Assembly (NCBI GenBank): GCA_002753335.1
Contig: PEAD01000001.1
Coordinates: 1 to 64,000, forward strand
Origin: Nitrospirae bacterium MYbin3
GTDB lineage: Bacteria; Nitrospirota; Thermodesulfovibrionia; Thermodesulfovibrionales; Dissulfurispiraceae
Direction of reading: 5' to 3'
DNA length: 64,000 nt
The notes beneath the pieces are model-generated. The model saw only the letters and a list, made by a program, of their open reading frames with translations. It ran no database searches and was not told the origin of the DNA. The position numbers were made by a program, and so were the translations under genes. Positions 18,971-27,234 of this stretch are shown here, one piece after another. The first letter of the stretch is position 1, and each line of letters opens with the position of its first letter.

Positions 18971-20338
18971 TCAAGCCATTACAGAGATTATAGATTTTTT
19001 TGTCGTATCCATCAAGTAGTTTAAGTTATCCACGCTTATAGAAAGAGGCGGCATAACCACAATCACATTGCCGAGAGGCCGCATCAGAACCCCTTTATCT
19101 CTGGCGTTGTCAGCAACTTTCCAGCCCATTTTATCTTCCCACGGATAAGGCTCTTTAGATTTTTTGTCCTTGACCAGTTCTATTCCCGAGATCATTCCTT
19201 TGTTTCTGACATTCCCGACGCAGGACAGTTCAGATATTTCGGAAAGCCTTTCTTCGAGCAGTTTTATTTTGGGCTGCAATTCCGCAACTGTATTTTCTTT
19301 TTCGAAAATATCGAGGCAGGCTATTGCAGCTGCGCAGGCCAAAGGATTCCCAGTGTAGGAATGGCCATGGAAAAAGGTTTTTAGTTCGCTGTACTCGCCT
19401 AAGAATGCGTTGTATATTTCGTCTGTGGCGATGGTTACGGCCAAAGGCATGTAGCCGTTTGTGATTCCTTTTGAAAGACAGATGATATCAGGAGCAACAG
19501 ACTCATGCTCGCATGCGAACATCTTTCCTGTTCTTCCGAATCCGGTTGCAACTTCATCCGCAATCAACATAACTTTGTATCGGTCGCATAATTCACGCAC
19601 GCCTTTCAGATAACCTTCGGGCCAGACGAGCATGCCGCCGGCAGCCTGCACCAGAGGCTCGACGATAAAAGCGGAGATCTCATCCGCATATGCTTTAAAT
19701 ATTTTTTCTATCTCGCCCAAACATGCAAAGGAGCAGGCTGCCCGCTCTTTTTTTAGTTCGCAGCGGTAACAAAATGGGGCAGGGGCTTTAAAAGTTTTAA
19801 AGAGCAGCGGCCTGAATGTATCATGAAAAATCTCTATGCCGCCAACACTGACTGCGCCGAGAGTATCGCCGTGATAAGCATTATTGAGCGATAGGAAAGA
19901 AGTTTTCTTTTTTTCGCCCTTATGAATCCAGTACTGAAAGGCCATTTTAAGCGCCACTTCAACTGCAGTAGAGCCGTTGTCCGAATAGAATACTTTTGAC
20001 AAATTTGGCTTCAGTCCATAAAAAGATTTGTTGATCAGGTGTATAAGTTTTTCTGCATATTTTATTGCCGGTTCGTTAGAGAGTCCCAGCAGTGTGGAGT
20101 GGGCGATGCTGCCAAGCTGAGCTATAATCGCATCATCAATCTCTTTTTTTCTGTGGCCATGAATGTTGACCCAGAGGGAAGAAACAGCATCAAGGTACCA
20201 TCTGCCGTTGGTGTCTTTTAAAAAACAGCCCTTGCCTTCTTTGATGATTATCGGTTTTTCTTCGGCCCATCCCTTCATCTGGGTGAAGGGATGCCAGATG
20301 AATTTTTTGTCCAAGTCTGCTAGAAACAAGTCGCTCAT
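18971..20338 (-). CDS. bioA: Adenosylmethionine-8-amino-7-oxononanoate aminotransferase
   Basis: 455 residues, a class III PLP aminotransferase that makes 7,8-diaminopelargonic acid in biotin synthesis. Landmarks: KKFIWHPFTQMK at the N terminus (the BioA-specific substrate region), DNGSTAVEVALKMAFQYW, LIADEVATGFGRTGKMF with the PLP-contacting Asp, and the Schiff-base lysine in CLSKGITNGYMPLA near residue 287. No other bio gene is nearby. A good SD is not visible upstream of the ATG. The 270 bases between this gene and the divergent DUF294 gene hold only a short CGTTAC/GTAACG inverted pair (20386-20422) of unknown meaning. Confidence 0.95.
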   Translation of the reverse strand: MSDLFLADLDKKFIWHPFTQMKGWAEEKPIIIKEGKGCFLKDTNGRWYLDAVSSLWVNIHGHRKKEIDDAIIAQLGSIAHSTLLGLSNEPAIKYAEKLIHLINKSFYGLKPNLSKVFYSDNGSTAVEVALKMAFQYWIHKGEKKKTSFLSLNNAYHGDTLGAVSVGGIEIFHDTFRPLLFKTFKAPAPFCYRCELKKERAACSFACLGEIEKIFKAYADEISAFIVEPLVQAAGGMLVWPEGYLKGVRELCDRYKVMLIADEVATGFGRTGKMFACEHESVAPDIICLSKGITNGYMPLAVTIATDEIYNAFLGEYSELKTFFHGHSYTGNPLACAAAIACLDIFEKENTVAELQPKIKLLEERLSEISELSCVGNVRNKGMISGIELVKDKKSKEPYPWEDKMGWKVADNARDKGVLMRPLGNVIVVMPPLSISVDNLNYLMDTTKKSIISVMA

Positions 20339-20608
20339 TCAGTTATTTTAGCCCAGACAACTTTGCAATTCATAGGCCCTCGGGGCGTTACCTTTTTACT
20401 CATCGCGCTACACTATGTAACGGAGGCGCCAGCATAATAGTAAGTGGCAAATATAGCCATACTACTCCTAAAAATTCTCTTAAACAATTATTTAGGTTTT
20501 AAATTCAATGACATTTCCGGTCTTAGTTCTGGGCGCCGAATAATTTTTAAGCTTTTATATGGCCTGTTGAGGCGCGGGCATGCTATTTGCAAAATCTTTA
20601 CACTTAAT

Positions 20609-22519
20609 ATGTTACTTGAAGACACCACAAACTTTTTAAAGGACATTCCGCCCTTTCAGTTTCTTGAGCCTGCGGCGGTCAAGGCTCTTGCAGGGAAGAT
20701 GTCACTTGAGTTTTACCCGCAGAACACCATAATCCTGAAGCAGGACGGCCCGCCGAGCGAGACCCTTTTGGTGATCAAAAAAGGCGGGGTCAAGGTATTT
20801 ATCAGGTCGGGCGATGGCGAGGAAGTATTAACAGACTATCGCGGTGAAGGCGACCTTATCGGATACCTATCTCTGTTCAGCGGGGACAAATCAAGGGCTA
20901 ATGTCGCAACCGTTGAAGACACTATGTGCTATGTGATCAATAAAGAGACGATACAGGCTCTTTACGACTCAGAGCCGATTATAAGGGAATTCTTCCATAA
21001 ATCATTCGTCAACAAATATGTGGACAAGACTTTCAAGGAGATGCACAACAAAACGCTGATGATAGGCGGCGGCACCGATACCCTGATGTTTACCACCACC
21101 GTCGGGGAGTTGGCCACAAAAGGCGTTGCAACCGTTTCCAAGGATGTTTCTATACAAGAGGCAGCAGCAATAATGTCAACAAACAAGATAAGCAGCATCG
21201 TACTCATAGATGAAAACTCGGTGCCTGCAGGCATAGTCACCGACAGGGACCTCCAGGACAAGGTTGTTTCAAAGGGCCGCGACACAAAAGAAAAAGTAAG
21301 CAACATAATGAGCCCGTCATTGATAAAGGCAGAGGCAAGGGAATACTGCTTCGAGGCTCTGCTTAAAATGCTTCGCTATAACATCCACCACCTGCTTGTG
21401 GTTGACGACGGCAAACTCAAAGGCATAATAACCAACCACGACCTTATGATGCTTCAGGGCAAATCCCCGCTCTCTTTTGCAAAGGACATAGAAAGCCAGT
21501 TCACGATAGAGGGACTTATACCGGTTTCGCTTAAGGTGAATACCGTTGTGAACCTGCTTTTGAAAGAGGGTGTGAAGGCAAGCAACATATCGAAAATAAT
21601 CTCTGAGCTTAATGACCGGGTTGTAAGAAAAGTCATTGAAATGGCAGAAAAGAAGTTTGGCCAACCGCCGCTTCCTTACTGCTGGATAGTGTTCGGAAGC
21701 GAGGGCAGAAAAGAGCAGACCTTCAAGACGGATCAGGACAACGCGATAATCTTTGCGAACCCTGCATCGCCTGAAGAAAAGCAAAAGGCAAAAGAATATT
21801 TCCATACCTTTGCAGAGTTTGTGAGGGATGGACTTATAAAATGCGGCTTCCCTCCATGCCCGGCAGACAACATGGCCAGCAATCCTGAATGGTGCCAGCC
21901 CTTGAGCGTATGGAAGGGATATTTCGGCGACTGGATTTCGAGGCCTAATCCGGAAGCTGTTTTGAAATCGCTAATATTTTTTGATTTCAGGCCGATCCAT
22001 GGTGATTTCAGCCTTGCTGAAGATTTGAGAATGTATCTTATAAAAATATTGAAAGACCAGAATGTTTTTATGGCCAAGATGGCTTCTGTCATAACCAAAA
22101 ACAGGCCGCCGCTCGGCTTCTTCAAGACCTTTATAGTCGAAAAGAGCGGGGAGCATAAAGATGAAGTAAATCTTAAGATAAACGGTACCGGGCCTCTTGT
22201 GGATGTTGTCAGGATTATGGCTCTTGAGGCAGGAATTTCAGAAACCTCAACGCTCGAAAGGCTTGAGAAGCTGAAAGAGGTGCATCCAACAGCGAGGGAT
22301 CTGGGCGAGGAACTGGCCAATGGTTTTGAGTTTATTACCCTTCTCAGGATTCATCATCAGGTCGAGAGCATCGAAAAGTCAGGGTCGCCGGACAACTTTT
22401 TGAATCCTAACAAGCTTAGCAATCTCGAAAAGAAGACTCTCAAAGAATCTTTTCAGATTATCTCAAAGGCTCAGGATGCTATTGCGGCGCAGTATGGTCC
22501 GGGGATGGTTGGCGGATAA
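20609..22519 (+). CDS. cNMP-binding / CBS / DUF294 nucleotidyltransferase-like protein
   Basis: 636 residues from the ATG at 20609; the frame opens further upstream, but homology starts with NFLKDIPPFQFL. Domain order: cyclic-nucleotide-binding (about 10-130), a CBS pair (about 165-290), a DUF294 GlnD-like nucleotidyltransferase with FGSEGRKEQTFKTDQD (the Gly-Ser and Asp-x-Asp metal motif), and the DUF294 C-terminal helical domain. GlnD-like enzymes transfer nucleotides to protein targets; the target here is unknown. It lies 8 bases before an exonuclease and heads an acetate transport/activation cluster, a frequent arrangement, so control of acetate uptake is inferred. It could read cAMP made by the cyclases near the window start. 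Confidence 0.88.
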   Translation: MLLEDTTNFLKDIPPFQFLEPAAVKALAGKMSLEFYPQNTIILKQDGPPSETLLVIKKGGVKVFIRSGDGEEVLTDYRGEGDLIGYLSLFSGDKSRANVATVEDTMCYVINKETIQALYDSEPIIREFFHKSFVNKYVDKTFKEMHNKTLMIGGGTDTLMFTTTVGELATKGVATVSKDVSIQEAAAIMSTNKISSIVLIDENSVPAGIVTDRDLQDKVVSKGRDTKEKVSNIMSPSLIKAEAREYCFEALLKMLRYNIHHLLVVDDGKLKGIITNHDLMMLQGKSPLSFAKDIESQFTIEGLIPVSLKVNTVVNLLLKEGVKASNISKIISELNDRVVRKVIEMAEKKFGQPPLPYCWIVFGSEGRKEQTFKTDQDNAIIFANPASPEEKQKAKEYFHTFAEFVRDGLIKCGFPPCPADNMASNPEWCQPLSVWKGYFGDWISRPNPEAVLKSLIFFDFRPIHGDFSLAEDLRMYLIKILKDQNVFMAKMASVITKNRPPLGFFKTFIVEKSGEHKDEVNLKINGTGPLVDVVRIMALEAGISETSTLERLEKLKEVHPTARDLGEELANGFEFITLLRIHHQVESIEKSGSPDNFLNPNKLSNLEKKTLKESFQIISKAQDAIAAQYGPGMVGG

Positions 22520-22527
22520 GGGCCGCA

Positions 22528-23199
22528 ATGGCCGGATTATTAGAAAGGCTGCTGGGCATTGCGGCAGCAGAAAGCCTTGAACCGGATACAACGGTTCCGA
22601 TAGAAAAGGGCAGATATTTAGTAGTTGATACCGAGTTGACAGGCTTTGACAGGAAAAGGGATTCGATAGTTTCGATAGGGGCTATAAAAATGGACGGCAA
22701 AAGCATAGCGATAGGCGATAGTTTTTATCAGGTGGTCAGTCCGACTACGGCGCTGACAGCGCAGAGTATTGTTGTTCATGAGATAATGCCTTCCGAAACC
22801 GAAGCAAAACCTTTGATAGATAAGGTCTTGTACGAGTTTCTGGAATATGCTAAAGGGTATATTATTGTCGGACATTATATTTCTCTTGACCTTTCATTTA
22901 TCGGCAGAGAGGTAAAAAGAGTGTGTAGGAAAACACTTAAAACACCTGCTGTTGATACGATGACGATTTACGAATGGATAAAAGAGCAGACCCTTGGCCC
23001 GCAAGGCCATCATGGGGCAGCTGCTAATGATATGGATCTGTTTTCGCTAGCAAAGAAGTACAGGATACCGGTAAGCGGGGCGCATAATGCCTTGATGGAC
23101 TCATTTTTGACCGCGCAATTATTTCAGAGATTTTTGTGTTCGCTGCCGGAATTAGGAGTAAGAACAGTTAAAGACCTTCTCAAAATAGGAAGGCCATAA
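22528..23199 (+). CDS. DEDDh-family 3'-5' exonuclease (DnaQ/epsilon-like)
   Basis: 223 residues. The exonuclease motifs are intact: ExoI VVDTELTG (Asp-x-Glu), ExoII GHYISLDLSF (Asp), and ExoIII HNALMDSFLTAQ (His and Asp, DEDDh type). It resembles the proofreading subunit of DNA polymerase III but is shorter and is widely found fused to or beside DUF294/CBS nucleotidyltransferases. The 8-base gap indicates co-transcription with the upstream gene. Nucleic acid or nucleotide processing linked to that regulator is inferred; the substrate is not known. Confidence 0.88.
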   Translation: MAGLLERLLGIAAAESLEPDTTVPIEKGRYLVVDTELTGFDRKRDSIVSIGAIKMDGKSIAIGDSFYQVVSPTTALTAQSIVVHEIMPSETEAKPLIDKVLYEFLEYAKGYIIVGHYISLDLSFIGREVKRVCRKTLKTPAVDTMTIYEWIKEQTLGPQGHHGAAANDMDLFSLAKKYRIPVSGAHNALMDSFLTAQLFQRFLCSLPELGVRTVKDLLKIGRP

Positions 23200-23292
23200 A
23201 AAAGGGGGTGATGAAGGGGAGGAAGTAACAAGGCTGCTTGCGTATTTGTATTGCCTTAGTTTAGGGCAAAAAAAGCCAAAAAGGAGGAAGTA

Positions 23293-23598
23293 ATGGCAGA
23301 CGTATTGCACGAAGAAGACAAATTACACGGTTTAGAAGGGATGGACAAGCAGAAGCTCAAAGATTACTGGGCATACAGCGTTAAGCTGACCATTTACACT
23401 CTTATAGTGTGGGCTGTGGTCACATATGGCTGCGCCGCAATAGCCGGCTCGCTGAACAGCATCGTAATATTCGGCTTCCCGCTCGGGTATTACATGGGCG
23501 CGCAGGGCTCATTGATCATCTATGTATGGCTGATCTTCAACTATGCCTTTAAGATGAACAAGGCAGACAAAGACTACGGCGTAGAGGAGGAGGAATAA
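23293..23598 (+). CDS. DUF4212 small subunit of a sodium:solute symporter
   Basis: 101 residues with a strong SD (AAGGAGG) before the ATG. Two membrane segments (about 30-55 and 65-90) with the conserved FGFPLGYYMGAQGS between them, and a cytoplasmic end MNKADKDYGVEEEE, identify the small partner of VC_2705-type symporters (DUF4212, similar in layout to DUF485/YjcH beside ActP). It directly abuts the large symporter gene. The substrate is probably acetate or another short carboxylate, judging from the acs gene downstream. Confidence 0.88.
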   Translation: MADVLHEEDKLHGLEGMDKQKLKDYWAYSVKLTIYTLIVWAVVTYGCAAIAGSLNSIVIFGFPLGYYMGAQGSLIIYVWLIFNYAFKMNKADKDYGVEEEE

Positions 23599-25614
23599 AT
23601 GGCATCAGTCGGAGGCAAATCATTTCTTGACAACTTAGGCAAGATTTACGCGATATACACAGGCGTATTTATACTCTTTGTTATCGCGCTCGGCATCGGT
23701 GAGAGCATGGGCATGTCAAATGCCGCAATAGGTTACACCTACATGGGCATCACCATCGGTCTTTACGCTGTTATCGGCATCTCTTCAAGAACAGCAAAGG
23801 CTTCAGAGTATTATGTTGCGGGCCGCTCTGTTCCTGCGTTCTTCAACGGTATGGCAACCGGCTCGGACTGGATGTCTGCTGCATCATTTATCGGTATGGC
23901 AGGCACGATCTTCGGCCTCGGTTATGACGGCCTCGCCTACATTATGGGTTGGACCGGCGGCTATGTTCTTTTGGCCGTCTTCCTCGGCCCCTACCTCAGA
24001 AAGTTCGGTCAGTTCACGATCCCCGACTTTCTCGGCGCACGTTTTGGCGGCCATGCAGCAAGAACAATAGGCATCATTGCTGCCATCACAGCATCCTTCA
24101 CCTACCTGATAGCTCAGGTTACCGGTGTTGGAATCATCATGTCCAGATTCTTGGGCCTCGATTTTACGATTGGAGTATTTGTCGGTCTCGGCGGCATCCT
24201 AGTCTGTTCCTTGCTCGGCGGAATGAAGGCCGTTACATGGACGCAGGTTGCTCAGTACATCATTCTTATCATCGCATACCTTATCCCGCCTACGGTTATG
24301 TCTTACAAAATGACAGGCGTTCCTGTATCCGAGATAATGTATGGTCAGATACTTCAGAAGATAGATGCAAAGGAAAAAGTGATAAACGCTGATGCAAAAG
24401 AAACTGAGGTCCGGGAATTATGGAAGCAGGAGGCTGCAAAGCTCGATGCTGACATTAAAGGACTGCCCGGAAGCCTTGATGCAAAGAAGGCTGATCTTCA
24501 GGCAAAGATAGCTGCAATTACTCCTGAATCACCTGCCGGCGAAAAGGAAAAGCTCGAAAAGGCGTTGAAAGCTCTTCCCCCAGACGCTGAAGTGGCAAAA
24601 GAGAAATGGGATGCGGCAAAAAAGGCTGCAGCCGCAAAGTCTAAGCCTATCAAGCCTTACATCGAGCCGTTCGCAAGGCTTGACATGAAGAACATGCTGG
24701 CGCTCACCTTCTGCCTTATGGTCGGCACAGCAGGACTGCCGCATATTTTGATGAGGTACTACACCGTTCCTTCTGTTAAGGACGCACGTATCTCTTGCGG
24801 ATGGTCGCTCTTCTTCATATTCCTCCTCTATTTTACAGCGCCCGCTTACGCGGCGTTTGCGAGGGACACGGTTTTAAGCAATATTGTCGGGTTGCCTATC
24901 GCTTCGCTTCCGGCATGGATGGCGAACTGGGCAAAGGTCGGATTGGTTTCGTTCAAGGACATCAATGCTGACGGAATACTCCAGTTCTATGAGTTGACCA
25001 TAGGTGCGGATGCTATCGTTCTTGCGATGCCCGAAATGGCCGGACTTCCTTATGTTATCTCCGGTCTTGTTGCAGCGGGCGGTCTTGCAGCAGCGCTCTC
25101 AACAGCGGACGGTCTGCTTCTGACCATATCCAATGCGCTTTCGCATGACCTTTATTACAAAATGATCAATCCGCAGGCATCCATTCTTAAGAGACTTACC
25201 GTTTCCAGAATCTTGCTGGTTTTGACAGCCCTTTTCTCTGCATGGGTCGCCACCTTTAAGCTGACGATTATCGTTGAGCTCGTTGCATGGGCCTTCTCGA
25301 TAGCGGCAGCCTCCTTCTTCCCTGCTCTCGTTATGGGAATCTGGGACAAGAGGTCGAACAAGGCCGGCGCGCTTGCAGGCATGTGGATCGGCTTCACCAC
25401 CTGCCTTGTTTACATGATAGGCAGCCGTTTCTACGGCCTTGACATCTGGGGAATCAGGACCATCTCATCAGGTCTGTTCGGTATTCCGTTAGGGTTTATA
25501 GCATGCTATGCTGTTTCGAGAATGACCGCGCCTCCTTCACAGGAGCTGCAGGACTTTGTCGAGAGCGTCAGAATTCCAAGAGGCGCAGCAAAAGCATCAA
25601 CTCACGACGATTAA
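23599..25614 (+). CDS. Sodium:solute symporter, VC_2705-like (ActP-type), with soluble insertion
   Basis: 671 residues with about 13 membrane segments. SSS-family landmarks include YYVAGRSVPAFFNGMATGSDWMS near residue 75 and AALSTADGLLLTISNALSHD near 500. It is longer than typical VC_2705 members because a hydrophilic, Lys/Ala/Glu-rich, probably coiled-coil stretch of about 100 residues (253-351) sits between two membrane segments. It imports a solute with Na+; acetate is inferred from acs and the DUF294 context. The start codon follows the DUF4212 stop directly after GAGGAGGAG, so the two subunits are made together. A perfect hairpin follows the stop. Confidence 0.9.
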   Translation: MASVGGKSFLDNLGKIYAIYTGVFILFVIALGIGESMGMSNAAIGYTYMGITIGLYAVIGISSRTAKASEYYVAGRSVPAFFNGMATGSDWMSAASFIGMAGTIFGLGYDGLAYIMGWTGGYVLLAVFLGPYLRKFGQFTIPDFLGARFGGHAARTIGIIAAITASFTYLIAQVTGVGIIMSRFLGLDFTIGVFVGLGGILVCSLLGGMKAVTWTQVAQYIILIIAYLIPPTVMSYKMTGVPVSEIMYGQILQKIDAKEKVINADAKETEVRELWKQEAAKLDADIKGLPGSLDAKKADLQAKIAAITPESPAGEKEKLEKALKALPPDAEVAKEKWDAAKKAAAAKSKPIKPYIEPFARLDMKNMLALTFCLMVGTAGLPHILMRYYTVPSVKDARISCGWSLFFIFLLYFTAPAYAAFARDTVLSNIVGLPIASLPAWMANWAKVGLVSFKDINADGILQFYELTIGADAIVLAMPEMAGLPYVISGLVAAGGLAAALSTADGLLLTISNALSHDLYYKMINPQASILKRLTVSRILLVLTALFSAWVATFKLTIIVELVAWAFSIAAASFFPALVMGIWDKRSNKAGALAGMWIGFTTCLVYMIGSRFYGLDIWGIRTISSGLFGIPLGFIACYAVSRMTAPPSQELQDFVESVRIPRGAAKASTHDD

Positions 25615-25620
25615 TATTTT

Positions 25621-25654
25621 ATACAGGCAGCGGGCATCTGCCCGCTGCCTGTAT
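25621..25654 (+). terminator. Perfect 16-bp hairpin after the symporter
   Basis: ATACAGGCAGCGGGCA pairs perfectly with TGCCCGCTGCCTGTAT around a two-base loop. There is no T-run, so it may act as an RNA stabiliser or processing site, or as a partial attenuator, rather than a standard terminator. It splits the symporter from the YggT-antiporter-acs part of the cluster. Confidence 0.6.
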
Positions 25655-25668
25655 CCTAAACCAAAATT

Positions 25669-25938
25669 ATGAATATCTGGGTAATACAGGGAATAAACTA
25701 CACGCTTTCTTTTTTAATGTGGGCCATAGTGGGAAGAGGGTTTCTGCGTATGATAACCGGCAACAGGCAGTCTATCTTTATGAATGCCTTTATTAAGCTG
25801 ACAGAGCCTGTTTACAACATCACGAGGAAACTGGTGCCGTTTGCAAAAGGCGGATGGATACCGGTAATTTCATTCATTTTAATCTTTGCTGTTCGTCTTT
25901 CTATAATCATAATTTTTCAGCCCGGAACAAATAGGTAG
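25669..25938 (+). CDS. YggT-family small membrane protein
   Basis: 89 residues with two membrane segments (about 8-28 and 62-82) joined by a loop containing LTEPVYNITRKLVPF, the hallmark of the YggT family. YggT proteins are small inner-membrane proteins linked in some bacteria to osmotic shock tolerance and to the division region; their biochemical role is not settled. It sits 14 bases after a strong hairpin and 9 bases before the antiporter gene, with which it is probably co-expressed. No good SD is visible. Confidence 0.75.
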   Translation: MNIWVIQGINYTLSFLMWAIVGRGFLRMITGNRQSIFMNAFIKLTEPVYNITRKLVPFAKGGWIPVISFILIFAVRLSIIIIFQPGTNR

Positions 25939-25947
25939 GAGAGTTCG

Positions 25948-27183
25948 ATGGAATCCCCAGCATCAATAGAAATAGCCAAGAGTGTCCTTTACACCTTCGG
26001 GGTGATCCTTGCGGCAGGCTCATTTTCGGGCCTTCTGGCGCAGAAGCTCAAGATACCGGACATAGTTGTATTTTTACTTGTGGGCATGCTGCTCGGCCCT
26101 GAGCTGACCGGTATAGTAACCATAACTCAGGAATCGACGCTTAACCAGCTTATACTTATATTCGGCTCCTGCTATATACTTTTTGACGGCGGTGCATCGT
26201 TAAGATTTAATGTTCTGAAAGAGGTCTGGATAACGATTACTATAATCGCGACTATCGGCGTAGTTATAATGACCTTTATTACCGGCATAGCAGCCTATTA
26301 CATAATCGGCGTGCCATTTATAATCGCGCTTCTTTTGGGTGCAACCATCGCATCCACAGACCCAGCCACACTCGTTCCTATTTTCAAGCAGGTAAAGATA
26401 AAGGACAGGGTTTCACAGACCGTGATGAGCGAGTCTGCGTTCAATGATGCTATGGGCGCGATAGTAACTTTTGCTGTTCTTGCGGTGGCGATGGGTTCTG
26501 GGGAATTCTCTGTTTCTGAGTCACTTATAAAACTGCTTAAAGAATCATTTATCGGGATAATAGTCGGCGCTGTTGCGGGCTACCTCGCAGCTCTTTTGAT
26601 AGCGCATGAAAAATATGATTTTCTTGCCGAATATGCCCCTGTCGTAACTTTGATGGCGGTAATGGGCGCTTACTTGGGCGCTGACAACCTGCATGCAAGC
26701 GGTTTCATGGCTGTGTTTGTGTTCGGCATTATGCTTGGCAACAAGGAATCGTTCGGGTTTAAGGCAGAGCATGGCGAAAACGAGAAGCTCGAAGAGTATG
26801 TGCTCACGACAGCCTTTATCATGCGGATGTTCATATTCATACTGCTCGGGGCGCAGGTCAATTTCGGCCTTATGAACAAATACCTCTTTGGCGGGGTTGC
26901 TGTTGTTACAATCTTTATGCTGATAGGAAGGCCTTTGACAGTCTTTCTATGCGCTATGCCCGACAGAAGGGCTAAATGGAGCATGAACGAACTGCTGTTT
27001 ATGTGCTGGACAAGGGAGACGGGAGTAATCCCTGCAGCGCTTGCAGGGTTGCTGGTGGGAATGAACGCACCGGGGGCGCAGATGATCTCGTCCGTCACTT
27101 TCATAGCTATTTTGATGACGATAATCATACAGGCAACAACCACAAAATGGCTGGCCGGCAAGCTCGGCCTGCTTGTGGAATAA
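25948..27183 (+). CDS. CPA1-type cation:proton antiporter
   Basis: 411 residues with 12-13 predicted membrane segments. TIASTDPATLVPIF and MSESAFNDAMGAIVT are the conserved CPA1/NhaP core motifs; the Asn-Asp pair is typical of electroneutral Na+(or K+)/H+ exchangers. No long C-terminal regulatory domain is present. SD AGGAGAG precedes the ATG. Placed between a sodium symporter and acetyl-CoA synthetase, it probably recycles the sodium that enters with the solute and helps pH balance during acetate use. Ion choice cannot be told from sequence alone. Confidence 0.88.
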   Translation: MESPASIEIAKSVLYTFGVILAAGSFSGLLAQKLKIPDIVVFLLVGMLLGPELTGIVTITQESTLNQLILIFGSCYILFDGGASLRFNVLKEVWITITIIATIGVVIMTFITGIAAYYIIGVPFIIALLLGATIASTDPATLVPIFKQVKIKDRVSQTVMSESAFNDAMGAIVTFAVLAVAMGSGEFSVSESLIKLLKESFIGIIVGAVAGYLAALLIAHEKYDFLAEYAPVVTLMAVMGAYLGADNLHASGFMAVFVFGIMLGNKESFGFKAEHGENEKLEEYVLTTAFIMRMFIFILLGAQVNFGLMNKYLFGGVAVVTIFMLIGRPLTVFLCAMPDRRAKWSMNELLFMCWTRETGVIPAALAGLLVGMNAPGAQMISSVTFIAILMTIIIQATTTKWLAGKLGLLVE

Positions 27184-27234
27184 CATTAGGTTTCAGGCAG
27201 CATATTTCATATAAAAAAAGAGAAGGAGGAGAGG

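Noticed and set aside
18942-18974. TTG start of the LysM gene overlapping the bioA stop
   Set aside because: The ATG at 18941 has a strong SD and gives a proper signal peptide; the TTG has neither.
20386-20422. CGTTAC / GTAACG inverted pair between bioA and the DUF294 gene as a riboswitch or terminator
   Set aside because: Only six bases pair over a long loop, with no T-run and no known riboswitch core.
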